Source of the DNA: CAVQJU01 sp963755195
GTDB taxonomy: Bacteria; Acidobacteriota; Vicinamibacteria; Vicinamibacterales; CAVVIG01
DNA length: 64,000 nt
NCBI GenBank assembly: GCA_963755195.1
Contig: CAVWIZ010000006.1
Span: 558,001 to 622,000, forward strand
Direction: 5' to 3'
Part shown: one piece after another, positions 39,283-48,794 of the stretch
How the letters are laid out: every line of letters starts with the position of its first letter
How positions within the stretch are numbered: the stretch's first letter is position 1
The notes under the pieces: generated by a model
Told to the model about the DNA's origin: nothing
The model's database searches: none
What the model saw: the letters and a program-made list of their open reading frames with translations, nothing else
Program-made: the position numbers and the translations under genes

Positions 39283-39906
39283 ATGATGAAGCCAACAGGG
39301 TTCGCGGCGGCACTCGTGTTCGTGGCGGCCAACGTCTGGGCTCAGGGCGCCACGCCCGCGCCGCTCAGTAAGGTCACGGTGTCAACTGATGTCGCGAAGC
39401 GGACGTTGATGAAGGCGCAAATCAACGCCGAGACAGCCAGGGCGATCGTCGACGCGTGCCTCGAGTTCGGACGCAATCAGCAGGGCGGGCCGAGTACCTA
39501 CGCGATCTACGTGCTTGCGCCGAACGGCGACATCGTCGACGCGCATGTCATGGACGGCGTGCTGCCGATTGGCGCCGAGACCGGACTGCTCAAGGCGAAG
39601 ACGGCGCTGTACGCGCGAACTTCGTCGAGCGCCGTCGCGCAGCGCTTCGGCACGATCGACGGGCGGCTGATTCGGCTGGACCTCGGTAAAGAAAAAGGCC
39701 TGGCGTACTACTTCGTCGGCGGCGGCCTGCCGATCGTCGTCGAGGACCAGCTCATCGGCGCGATCGGCGTGGGCGGCGGAAATCAGGACGAGATGTGCGC
39801 GTACACCGCGCTGACGAAAGTCCTCGGACCCCAGCCGCCGCTGACGCCGGCCGCGCCGCCGGCAGGCGCCGCGCCGCCAGCGGGACCGACGGGACGAGGA
39901 AGATAG
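39283..39906 (+). CDS. GlcG/HbpS-like secreted heme-binding family protein
   Basis: A 207-residue protein with a signal peptide (GFAAALVFVAANVWAQG) and a GlcG/HbpS domain: AQINAETARAIVDACLEFGR, YAIYVLAPNGDIVDAHVMDG, KTALYARTSSSAVAQRFG, GGGLPIVVEDQLIGAIGVGG. Members bind heme or act as extracellular oxidative-stress sensors; the domain is also found near glycolate oxidase genes. The C-terminus is Pro/Ala-rich. The ATG at 39283 was chosen because GAGGAG lies 6 nt before it. It sits between the kinase and the ABC importer operon. Confidence 0.82.
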   Translation: MMKPTGFAAALVFVAANVWAQGATPAPLSKVTVSTDVAKRTLMKAQINAETARAIVDACLEFGRNQQGGPSTYAIYVLAPNGDIVDAHVMDGVLPIGAETGLLKAKTALYARTSSSAVAQRFGTIDGRLIRLDLGKEKGLAYYFVGGGLPIVVEDQLIGAIGVGGGNQDEMCAYTALTKVLGPQPPLTPAAPPAGAAPPAGPTGRGR

Positions 39907-39916
39907 CGGCGCACGA

Positions 39917-40115
39917 ATCAGGTAATTGGGTAATTGGGTAATTGGGTAATCGAGTAATTGGGTAATTGGTGAATCTGCGATCGCGTGATTTCGATTCACC
40001 CAATTGCCGACTTCCCGGTTGCCAAGTTACTCAATTACCCAATTACCCAATTACCAATTACCCAATTACCAGATTCCCAATTACCAAGTTATGCGATTAC
40101 CCAATTACCAAATTC
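39917..40115. repeat. TAATTGGG-family inverted octad repeat
   Basis: The left arm (about 39918-39972) has six GGTAATTG / GGGTAATTG units, a central palindromic part (GTGATTTCGATTCAC) follows, and the right arm (about 40005-40113) has about ten TACCCAAT-type units (TTACCCAATTACCCAATTAC and derivatives). It is the longest element in the window. Its right arm is open in the reading frame of the next gene and ends 2 bp before that gene's likely TTG start. Confidence 0.9.
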
Positions 40116-40116
40116 A

Positions 40117-40975
40117 TTGACCCACTATCTCGTCACGCAGACGCTCAACGGGTTATTTTCCGCCGCGCTGCTGTTCCTGATCGCGAGCGGCCTCACGCTG
40201 GTCTTTGGCGTGATGCGCATCGTGAACATCGCCCACGGCTCGTTCTACATGCTCGGGAGCGTATGTCGCGTCGACGATCGTCGCGCGGACTCGGAGTCTC
40301 GTTCTCGGCGCGCTGTCGGCGGTGCTCGTGGTGGCGGCCGTCGGCTTCGGCGTCCAGATGCTGTTCCTGCGTCGCTTCGCCAGTAAGCCCCTCGCGCAGA
40401 TGATGCTGACGATGGGGTTTGCGCTGGTGTTTCGCGACGCGGCGTTCCTCATCTGGGGTGGCGACCCGTTTACGCTCCCGTACCCGCCGATGCTCGGCGG
40501 CTCGGTCGAAGCGGCCGGCATCGTCTTCCCGGCGTATCGTCTGTTCGTGATCGTTGTGGCCGTAGCCGTGGGAGTCGTGCTGTGGCTGCTGAATGAGAAG
40601 ACGCTTATCGGCGCGAGGCTGCGCGCGGCGGTTGACGATCCGGAGATGGCCGCCGGCACGGGCATCAACGTGGCGCTGTTGTCGGCCGGCGTGTTCGCCG
40701 CGGGAGCCGGACTGGCGGCGTTCGGCGGCGTGATGGGCGGACCCATTCTCGGCGGCTACACCGGGATCGATTTCGATCTCCTTCCTCTGGCCCTGGTGGT
40801 TGTCATCATCGGCGGCATGGGGAGCCTGAAAGGCGCGCTCGTCGGCAGCATCGTCGTCGGACTCATCGACAACTTCGGAAAGGCGCTCGTTCCCGAGTTG
40901 TCGTATTTCACGCTGTTCGCCCCCATGGTGATTGTGCTCGCCATCAAGCCGACGGGGCTGTATGGCAGGGCATAG
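40117..40975 (+). CDS. livH: Branched-chain-type ABC transporter permease, LivH-like (one frame break)
   Basis: About 286 residues, eight or so helices. Hallmarks are LFLIASGLTLVFGVMRIVNI (the classic LivH start), AHGSFYMLGAY, LRRFASKPLAQMMLTMGFAL and GGMGSLKGALVGSIVVGLI. A GG-to-GGG insertion near 40258 breaks the frame between MLG and AYVASTIVAR. No ATG lies between the repeat and the first family residues, so a TTG at 40117 is the most likely start; reading further upstream would enter the repeat. It overlaps the next permease gene by 14 bp. Substrate class (amino acid, urea, amide) cannot be read. Confidence 0.82.
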
Positions 40976-41932
40976 CGGGACGATCCGAACGATCACTCGC
41001 CCGTTGATCATTTTCGCGACTGTGCTGCTCGTCGCCGGACCGGCCGTCCTCAGCACGTACTGGGTCGGCCTGCTGACGCAGATGGTCATCTTCGCGATTC
41101 TCGCGATGAGCCTCGACATCCTCCTCGGGTACACCGGGCTCCCGTCGCTCGGCCACGCCGGCATTTTCGGAGTGGCCGCCTACACGGTCGCCGTGATGTC
41201 CACGACGTATCACGCCGGTTTCTGGACGTGCGTGGTGAGCGGAGTCGCCGTGGGCCTCATGCTCAGCCTCGCCCTGGGTTTGCTCGTGTCGCACGTCCGG
41301 GACGTGTACTTTCTGATGATCACGCTTGCCTTGGGCATGGTGCTGTGGGGAGTCAGCTATCGCTGGATTCCGATCACGGGCGGAGACAACGGCATCTCCG
41401 GCATCCCTCGTCTTGAAGCGCACGCCGGGCTGCCGGTTTCCGGGGCCGTCCCGTTCTACTACGTGACGCTTCTCGTGTTCGCTGTGTGCGCGCTCCTGAT
41501 GGCGCTCGTCGTCAGCTCGCCATTCGGGTTCACGCTGCGAGGCATCCGTGAAAACGAATCGCGCATGAGGAGCCTGGGGTTCAACACGTGGCTGCACTGC
41601 TACATGAGCTACGTCGATCTCCGGCACGTTCGCCAGCGTGGCTGGGGTCGTGTGGGCGTACTACAACGGCTTCGTGAGCCCCACGTATCTGGACCTCACC
41701 GCCTCGTCGGAACTGTTCCTGATGGTTACTCTGGGCGGACCAGGGACGCTCATCGGTCCGGCGCTCGGCGCTGCGGCGATTGTCGTCTTGAAGAACGTGA
41801 TCAGCGCGATACACGCAGCGATGGCTGCTCATTCTCGGTACGGTGTATATCGTGACCATCCTCGGAGCCCCTCAGGGACTCTGGAACTTGTGGCAGAATC
41901 GGCAGGCACGAAAGGGGACGGCGCTCAAATGA
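40962..41932 (+). CDS. livM: Branched-chain-type ABC transporter permease, LivM-like (two frame breaks)
   Basis: About 323 residues with LivM motifs: YWVGLLTQMVIFAILAMSLD, GYTGLPSLGHAGIFGVAAYT, GGDNGISGIPRLE, then after a break near 41617 GVVWAYYNGFVSPTYLDLT and VTLGGPGTLIGPALGAA. A second break near 41812 leads to QRWLLILGTVYIVTILGAPQ and a stop at 41930-41932. Both breaks are single-base insertions. The ATG at 40962 lies inside the end of the LivH gene and the stop overlaps the following ATG, so the three are coupled. Confidence 0.82.
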
Positions 41933-42938
41933 AACCCATGACGAAAATGACGCGTGACGTTCGCGGCGGGCGCGCTGTTGACGACCGTGGCCCTGCGCGC
42001 TCAGGCGCCGGCGCGCGGTGCCGCAGCGGCGCCCAAGCCGGACAACCCGCAGTCGCTGGCGCACGTCGACGCCGCGAAGAAACTGGCCGGCACCGATCAG
42101 TGGCTGCTGTCGCCCTACAACTTCTACTGCGTCGCCGGCGGCGCCAGAGCCGAACAACGCAAGCGCTCCGGAGCTCGAACCCGTGCGGCTCTTCGACAAC
42201 GTGTACGCCGTCGGCAACTCCGAGGCGACGGTCTATGCCCTGACCACGTCGCAGGGCATCATTCTCATCGACTCTGGTTATACCGACCGGGTCGAGACCG
42301 TCGTGATCGCGGGACTGAAGAAGCTCGGTCTTGATCCTGCGAACGTGAAGTACATCCTCCTCGGCCACGGCCACGCCGACCATTTCGGTGGAGCGCAGTA
42401 CTTCCAGGAACACTACGGCACGCAAAGTCGGGACGACGGCTGCGGATTGGGACGTGATCTATCCGGCCAATCCGCCCGCCAACCAGGCCGCAACCAGAGC
42501 AAACCCAAACGGGACCTGGTCCTCTCAGAGGGCGAACCGGTGAGGCTTGGCGACGTGACCGTCACCCCGATCGCGATTCCGGGCCACACACCGGGTTCGC
42601 TGGCGTTCATCTTCCCGGTGAAAGATGGCAGGCAAACCCACATGGCCGGGCTGTTCGGCGGCACCATCCTGACCGTCGATCGCATCACCACGCCGGGGCT
42701 GAAACAATATGTGCAGTCGATCGATCACTATCTGGAGACGGCGAAACGGCTGAAGGTCGATGTTGAACTGCAGAACCATCCGATCTTCGACATGACACCC
42801 GAGAGGCTGGCCAGATTGAAGACGCGGAAAGCGGGAGAGCCGCATCCGTTCATGACCGGCACGGACCGCTACGTCAAGTTCTGGTCGGTTGTGTCGGAAT
42901 GTATCCAGGCCGAAGTCGCCCGACGCGGTAGCGACTAA
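41929..42938 (+). CDS. Secreted metallo-beta-lactamase-fold hydrolase (about four frame breaks)
   Basis: About 336 residues. A signal peptide (VTFAAGALLTTVALRAQAPA) is followed by GTDQWLLSPYNFYCVAG and a metallo-beta-lactamase fold with the full metal motif HGHADHFGG, IPGHTPGSLAFIFPV and ELQNHPIFD. This resembles subclass B3 beta-lactamase-like enzymes. Breaks are inferred near 41952 (between the first ATG at 41929 and the signal peptide), 42148, 42423 (CGAAA read as CGCAAA) and about 42500; the last two compensate. If the first is not real, the start is the GTG at 41954. Its ATG overlaps the LivM stop, so it is part of the importer operon, an unusual place for such an enzyme. Confidence 0.75.
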
Positions 42939-42949
42939 CCAAGTGCTCT

Positions 42950-43019
42950 GCCACGAAGACACGAAAACACGAAACGGAACGTACCGTACGTTCTTTGTGC
43001 CTTCGTGCCTTCGTGGTTG
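42950..43019. repeat. CACGAAG-family inverted repeat
   Basis: The left arm (42950-42984, GCCACGAAGACACGAAAACA and onward) and right arm (42985-43019, TTTGTGCCTTCGTGCCTTCG and onward) meet at the palindrome CGTACCGTACG and could form one long hairpin. Units are CACGAAGA / CACGAAAA. The right arm reads openly into the following substrate-binding protein gene. Confidence 0.88.
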
Positions 43020-44241
43020 CCTTTTGATCCTGAGAATTCTGGTCGCCGTGGTGGCCGGGGTTGGAATCCTCAGCGGCCAGGGTACGTCTCCACCTCCTTC
43101 TCTCAATCCGATCAAGGTCGGGTTCCTCGCGCCGCTGTCGGGTCCCTACGTGCAGAACGGGCGCGACATCTTGAACGGGTTCCTCCTGGCCCTCGACGAG
43201 ATGGGCTACCGCGCGGGAGGGCGCCCGGTTGAGCTTCTGGTGGAAGATGACGAGGCGATTCCCGCCGTTGGACTGACCAAGGCCCGCAAGCTCGTCGAGC
43301 GTGACAAAGTCAGCCTGATGTCTGGTGCGCTCCTGTCGTCTACCGGCTATGCGCTCGCGCCGTACATCGACTCCGTACGCATTCCGATGATCTACCCGGT
43401 GGTGTCCGCCGACGATCTCACGCAGCGACGGGCGAGCCGTTGGATCGTGCGGACGGGCTGGAGCGGCAGCCAACCCAACCACGCGTTCGGTGAGTATGCG
43501 TATCGCACGCTGAAACGGCGCACGGTCGCCACCATCGCGCTCGACTACGCCTTTGGATGGGAATCGGTCGGGGGCTTCGAGCGGACATTCGTGGAGGAGG
43601 GCGGGACGATCGCGCGCAAGATCTGGTGCCCCGTGTCCGTGCACGATTTCGCCCCGTACCTGGCGCAGATTCCCAGAGACGTCGACGCGGTGTACGCCCT
43701 GGTCCTCGGCCGCGCCGCCCTGCAGTTCATGCGACAGTACCGGGAGTTCGGGCTGAAGCAGCGCGTCATGCTCATTGGCGGCGGCACGACGACCGACGAG
43801 CACGTGCTCCCGTTCATGGGCGACGAGGCGCTCGGCGTGATCACGGCCCTTCACTACAGTGCCGCGCTGGCCACGCCCGCAAACCAGACGTTCGCGGCGG
43901 CGTACCGCGCCAAGTACAAGAAAGTTCCGAGCTACTACTCGGAAAGCATGTACAGCGGCGCGAAATGGTTTGCGGCGGCTGCCGACGCCGTTCACGGGAA
44001 CGTCGAAGACTCGGCGGCCTTTCTGGCTGCGCTTCGGAACGTGCGCGTCACGAACCTGCCGCGGGGACCGGTGCGGTTGGACGAATACGGCAGCCCGATC
44101 GAGAACGTCTACATCCGAAAAGTCGAGCGCGTGAACGGCGAGCTGCAGAATACGGTGATCGAAACCATTCCCGACGTGTCGCAGTTCTGGAAATACAATC
44201 CGGCGGAGTACCTGAGGCAACCCCTATATGCGAGGAAATAG
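42997..44241 (+). CDS. ABC transporter periplasmic substrate-binding protein, LivJ/amide type
   Basis: A 414-residue intact protein of the periplasmic-binding type-1 family (Peripla_BP_6): IKVGFLAPLSGPYVQNGRDI, LVEDDEAIPAVGLTKARKLV, SYYSESMYSGAKWFAAAADA. The N-terminal signal (LLILRILVAVVAGVGILSGQ) is read in part from the right arm of the CACGAAG repeat: a GTG at 42997 within the arm gives VPSCLRGC before the hydrophobic core. A TTG at 43024 is the alternative start. It belongs to the LivHMGF importer by position. The ligand is unknown, and the sequence is nearer amide/aliphatic-ligand binders than true LivJ in my judgement. Confidence 0.8.
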   Translation: MPSCLRGCLLILRILVAVVAGVGILSGQGTSPPPSLNPIKVGFLAPLSGPYVQNGRDILNGFLLALDEMGYRAGGRPVELLVEDDEAIPAVGLTKARKLVERDKVSLMSGALLSSTGYALAPYIDSVRIPMIYPVVSADDLTQRRASRWIVRTGWSGSQPNHAFGEYAYRTLKRRTVATIALDYAFGWESVGGFERTFVEEGGTIARKIWCPVSVHDFAPYLAQIPRDVDAVYALVLGRAALQFMRQYREFGLKQRVMLIGGGTTTDEHVLPFMGDEALGVITALHYSAALATPANQTFAAAYRAKYKKVPSYYSESMYSGAKWFAAAADAVHGNVEDSAAFLAALRNVRVTNLPRGPVRLDEYGSPIENVYIRKVERVNGELQNTVIETIPDVSQFWKYNPAEYLRQPLYARK

Positions 44242-44304
44242 GTGCAAAGGTCGCCTACTTCCAACTTACTTTCCACTTTGAACTTTGAGCTTTGAACTTT
44301 CAAC
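44242..44304. repeat. AAAGT-family repeat, right arm dominant
   Basis: After the substrate-binding protein stop, a short left remnant (GGTGCAAAGG) is followed by the full right arm, CCAACTTACTTTCCACTTTG then AACTTTGAGCTTTGAACTTT. The arm ends with CAAC directly before the ATG of the LivG gene at 44305. No Shine-Dalgarno sequence is present there, as at other genes that follow this element. Confidence 0.85.
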
Positions 44305-45053
<749 letters not shown>

Positions 45054-45056
45054 CCC

Positions 45057-45779
45057 ATGCTGCGCGTCCTCGACCTGCACACCTACTACGGCGACAGTCA
45101 CGTGTTGCAGGGAGTGTCGCTCCACGTCGAGAAGGGCACGGTTGCGGCGGTCCTGGGCCGCAACGGCGTCGGCAAGACGACGCTGTGTCGTTCGATCGTG
45201 GGCTTTACTCCAGCGCGCGCCGGACGCGTGGTCCTTGGCGACGTGGAGATCACACGTCTGCCGCCTCATAGAATCTACGGGATGCGTCTCGGCCTGGTCC
45301 CGCAGGGGCGTCGGGTGTTCTCGTCGCTCACCGTGGACGAGCACCTGGCGATTGGCCTTCGCCAAAGGCTTCGGCCCGGCAAGCCTGCCTCTTCCACCTG
45401 GGACGTTCGGAAGGTGTTCGACGTGTTCCCGCGGCTCGAAGAGCGCCGCCACCACCGCGGCAACGAGCTGAGCGGCGGCGAGCAGCAGATGCTGGCTCTT
45501 GGCCGCGCGCTGGTGGCCAATCCTGTCGCTGGTCGTGATGGATGAGCCGACCGAAGGCTTGGCTTCCGCGTCTGGTCGCGGATGTCGCGAAGGTCATTCG
45601 TCGACTCAAGGACGAGGGTACGGCCGTGCTGCTGGTGGAGCAGAACGCCGCCTTTGCAGTGAAGGTCGCCGACTATGTTCATGTGATGAGCAGAGGCACG
45701 ATCGTCCATTCGTCGGAGCCGGCGACCCTTTGGAAAAACGAGGAGCATCAAGACACAATATCTGGGAGTGCCGGGGTGA
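45057..45779 (+). CDS. livF: Branched-chain-type ABC transporter ATP-binding protein, LivF-like (three frame breaks)
   Basis: About 240 residues. Walker A is GRNGVGKTT, with HTYYGDSHVLQGVSLHVEKG before it, then MRLGLVPQGRRVFSSLTVDE, signature ELSGGEQQMLALGRAL and Walker B VVMDEPTEGL. Breaks are inferred near 45524, 45562 and 45746 (GAGATC read as GAGCATC). The last frame gives the normal LivF ending IKTQYLGVPG and a stop at 45777-45779. With LivG it forms the ATPase pair of the importer. Confidence 0.82.
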
Positions 45780-45836
45780 AGGGGAGAATCCACGTGACGA
45801 GTCCGACCGAGGGGAACGATTTCTTGTGCGACGGCC

Positions 45837-46933
45837 ATGGCGGTCGTGTGGCTGGTCGGCGTCGCGTTGGCCGGCCAGGCTCAGCAGGATCCGAAACCCC
45901 CGATGGCGGAAGAGGTCTTCAAGAACATCCGCGTGCTCAGGGGCATCCCCGTGGACGAATTCATGGGGACGATGGGAGTGTTCTCCGCGGCGCTGGGGAT
46001 GTCCTGCGAGGACTGTCATTCGGCGTCGGACACCACGTGGGACAACTACGCCCTCGACACCAGCCCGAGAAAGGTGACGGCGCGTCGGATGGTGCAGATG
46101 ATGGCGTCCATCAACCAGGCGAGCTTCGGAGGACGCCAGGTCGTGACGTGTTACACCTGCCATCGCGGCAGCAGGAGCCCCAGGGTGACGCCGAGTCTGG
46201 CGGCGCTCTACGGCTCGACGACGATGGACGAGGCGGACGACGTGGTCAGGCCGGCTCCCGGACAGCCGGCAGCTGAGCAGATTCTGGACAAGTACATCCT
46301 GGCGCTCGGCGGACAGCAGCGTCTGGCCGGCCTCACGAGCCTTGTGGCCAAGGGCACGAGTGCCGGGTACGGCCCCGAGGGAACGCGTCCCATCGAGATT
46401 TTCGCCGGGCTCCGGGTCTGCGCACCACGATCATTCATACGCTCGACGGAGACAGCACCACGGCCTACGACGGCCGCGCCGGCTGGATTGCGGCGCCGCA
46501 CCGGCCGGTGCCGGTGCTGGTGCTGTCGGGAGGCGACCTCGACGGCGTCAAGCTCGACGCTGAGTTGTCATTTCCCGCGCGGATCAAGGAAACACTCGGC
46601 CAATGGCGCGTCGGCTTTCCGGCGGAGATTGACGACAAGCCGGTGCAGGTGGTTCAGGGAAGCCGCGCCGGGGGAGCGCTGGCGACGTTCTACTTCGACA
46701 GCGGGTCGGGTTTGCTCGTGCGGCTGGTGCGCTACGCCAATTCGCGCGTGGGACGCCTTCCCACCCAGATCGACTACGCCGATTATCGCGAGGTTGCGGG
46801 AATCAAAGTGCCGTTTCGTTTCAAGGTCACGTGGCTGGACGGGCTCGAGGACGTTCAACTGACCGACGTGCAGCTGAACGTCCCCGTCGATGCAATGAGG
46901 TTCGCGAAGCCAACCGCGCCCGCACCACGATAA
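45837..46933 (+). CDS. Reaction-centre-cytochrome-subunit-like c-type cytochrome, second copy (one frame break)
   Basis: About 365 residues, a paralogue of the protein at 35387. The signal peptide is VVWLVGVALAGQAQQ, followed by EEVFKNIRVLRGIPVDEF, the heme motifs CEDCH and CYTCH (in GGRQVVTCYTCHRGSRSP), and the C-terminal domain with QRLAGLTSLVAKGTSAGYG, then after a break near 46418 RTTIIHTLDGDSTTAYDGRA and IDYADYREVAGIKVPFRF. The ATG at 45837 gives a signal peptide without basic residues, so an upstream GTG at 45794 is possible. It follows the importer genes in the same direction and may be co-transcribed with them. Confidence 0.82.
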
Positions 46934-46934
46934 A

Positions 46935-46971
46935 GACGATCAACGCATCAGAGATCGCAGAGAACACGCTG
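46935..46971. repeat. GCAGAG-family repeat, left arm only
   Basis: ACGATCAACGCATCAGAGAT then CGCAGAGAACACG. The first 15 bases match the left boundary of the elements at 48698 and 56420 (ACGATCAACGCAGAG). No right arm is found nearby; a permease relic starts within 10 bp, and a complete element of the same family lies on the other side of that relic. Confidence 0.75.
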
Positions 46972-46979
46972 CTCGCAGC

Positions 46980-47228
46980 TTGGTGTTGACAGCCGACACC
47001 AGCCGGCATATCGGCCTCATGGCCGGCGGAGGCCTGGCCGCCGCGCTGGCGATCGTTCTGATCACGACACCCGTCGCCTCGATGATCGGAGGCATCGTCC
47101 ATGTCTTCGATCCCGTGGCGTACGCCGCGAGCCTCCTCGTCATCGTCACCTCGTCCGTGCTCGCCGCGTCAGTTCCCGCATTCCGCGCCGCCCGTCTCGA
47201 TCCGATCGTGACGCTCAGACTGGACTGA
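46980..47228 (+). pseudogene. C-terminal relic of an ADOP/FtsX-type ABC permease
   Basis: An 80-residue open stretch matches only the end of a MacB/ADOP-family permease: GLAAALAIVLITTPVASMIG, FDPVAYAASLLVIVTSSVLA and ASVPAFRAARLDPIVTLRLD. Full members have about 800 residues; everything upstream is missing and the fragment begins at a repeat arm. It probably remains from a deletion or recombination at the repeats. An independent small membrane protein is conceivable but unlikely, given the exact match to a domain end. Confidence 0.7.
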
Positions 47229-47375
47229 GCCGCCACCACGGCGCAAAAAGCGCAGCAGACCGCGACCGACCGCGCTCACGAGCCGCCGCGGAATTTGTTC
47301 CGGACAGCCAGCCGAACGACGATAGGTATCGAGGCCGGATTCAGGACCACAACCTTCACGTCGTGGGACGCAGAG

Positions 47376-47458
47376 CACACGGAGTTCGCAGAGAATTCAG
47401 CTTGGGAGAGCAGTTGTGTTTGACTCTGCGATCTCCGCGGTCTCTGCGTTGATCGTGG
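47376..47458. repeat. GCAGAG-family inverted repeat
   Basis: The left arm is ACGCAGAGCACACGGAGTTC then GCAGAGA (47377-47403). The right arm is ACTCTGCGATCTCCGCGGTC then TCTGCGTTGATCGT (47435-47458 region). A GC-poor spacer of about 30 bp separates them. The right boundary is the reverse complement of the ACGATCAACGCAGAG left boundary seen elsewhere. The rest of the gap 47229-47509 shows no gene. Confidence 0.82.
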
Positions 47459-47509
47459 TTGGTGCTTCTTCAGTCCGTACGCGCCACTCGTTTCCTGCTC
47501 TTGTGTGGT

Positions 47510-48592
47510 CTACCAGGAGAGCGTCACCGTGAACTCGCCGGCGTTGTCGCCGACGTTGTCCTCATTGACGCCAAGGTACAGGATGCCGCTTGCCGGCATG
47601 ACCAGCGACGTCAGATTGCCGATGCCAAATGGCCGGCCATTGTCGATGCGTCCGATAAGCGCGCCCCCGAGCGCATTCGGCATCGGTGATGCGGGGATGT
47701 ATTTGAGGGCCACCGAGCCCGCCGGCATCGCACGGTCGTCGGCATTCGCCGACATGCGAATCTCGCCGGTTGTCTGAACCTGGAACGGGTCGCCCTGGTT
47801 CACCCTGATGTTGGTCATCGTCCACTGCCGGTTCCCCGGCACGCTGACCGATCTGTTTGGAGGGCCATGCCCGTCCCTCGTGTCGACCGCACCAGTGGGG
47901 CCCGCCATTGGAAAGTAGCCGCCACCGTCGCTCGAGTAACGCGAGCGCCCGTATCCATCCTGATATCCGCGTTCGAATCCGTCCTGGAACTGCAGTCTGT
48001 ACTGGTTCTTGTCGCCGTAGCTCGCCCGGTAGCCAGAATCGGCGCGCTGGTAGACGTCGGTGGCTCGGTAGTTCGAGCGCACGTTGCGCTCGCGATCCTG
48101 CTGGCCGGACGTGATTCCACCACGATAACCCGCATCGAAGGCCATGTCCGTGGATCCGCCTGAGCGGTTGGAGTACACGTCGCCGCGGGCAGGAGCTCGA
48201 GTGCCGCCGGTCGGTCGTCCGTAGACCTGGCCGTACCGGCCGGCACGGTCGTTATACCCGTCGTCGTAGCCAGCTTTGTAGCCTTCGCGATACCCCGTCA
48301 GGTACTGGTTCTTGTCGCCGAAGACGCGCTGGTAGCCGCGCGCACCGTCCAGGTAGTCCTTGTCTCTGAGGGTGTAGCCGGCTCCGGCGTCACGATCCTG
48401 GCGGCCTAGATCGGCGCCGTCGCGATAGGCGTGCTCGTAGCCCTGCTGCTGAGCGTCCGGCGAGCCGCTGTATTGGGTCGCGCGGGCGACGTTGTTGTGC
48501 TGTCCGCCCGCGCTGTACACGAGCGCGCTGCCGCTCAGCCCGATCAGAAGGGCGACCGCCAGACTGCCTGTTGTGAGTTTCCGGTTTTTCAT
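47510..48592 (-). CDS. Secreted Gly/Tyr/Asp-repeat protein with a LecA-like C-terminal domain
   Basis: An intact 360-residue exported protein. After the signal peptide (LAVALLIGLSGSALVYSAGG) come two related modules of about 65 residues: the first contains DGADLGRQDRDAGAGYTL and QYLTGYREGYKAGYDDGY, the second GGITSGQQDRERNVRSNY and QYRLQFQDGFERGYQDGY; each has the GDKNQY motif. The last 115 residues resemble a PA-IL/LecA-like or galactose-binding jelly-roll domain (NRQWTMTNIRVNQGDPFQV, GILYLGVNEDNVGDNAGEFT). It may be a surface or extracellular carbohydrate-binding protein. The start ATG is 6 nt after TAGACT, a possible leaderless -10 box. Confidence 0.75.
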   Translation of the reverse strand: MKNRKLTTGSLAVALLIGLSGSALVYSAGGQHNNVARATQYSGSPDAQQQGYEHAYRDGADLGRQDRDAGAGYTLRDKDYLDGARGYQRVFGDKNQYLTGYREGYKAGYDDGYNDRAGRYGQVYGRPTGGTRAPARGDVYSNRSGGSTDMAFDAGYRGGITSGQQDRERNVRSNYRATDVYQRADSGYRASYGDKNQYRLQFQDGFERGYQDGYGRSRYSSDGGGYFPMAGPTGAVDTRDGHGPPNRSVSVPGNRQWTMTNIRVNQGDPFQVQTTGEIRMSANADDRAMPAGSVALKYIPASPMPNALGGALIGRIDNGRPFGIGNLTSLVMPASGILYLGVNEDNVGDNAGEFTVTLSW

Positions 48593-48662
48593 CAGTCCAG
48601 TCTAGGCACCAGCCCGGTTCAGACCGTGTCCCATAGCGCACAGCGTCTGATATGCAGATCAG

Positions 48663-48786
<124 letters not shown>

Positions 48787-48794
48787 TGGATTGT

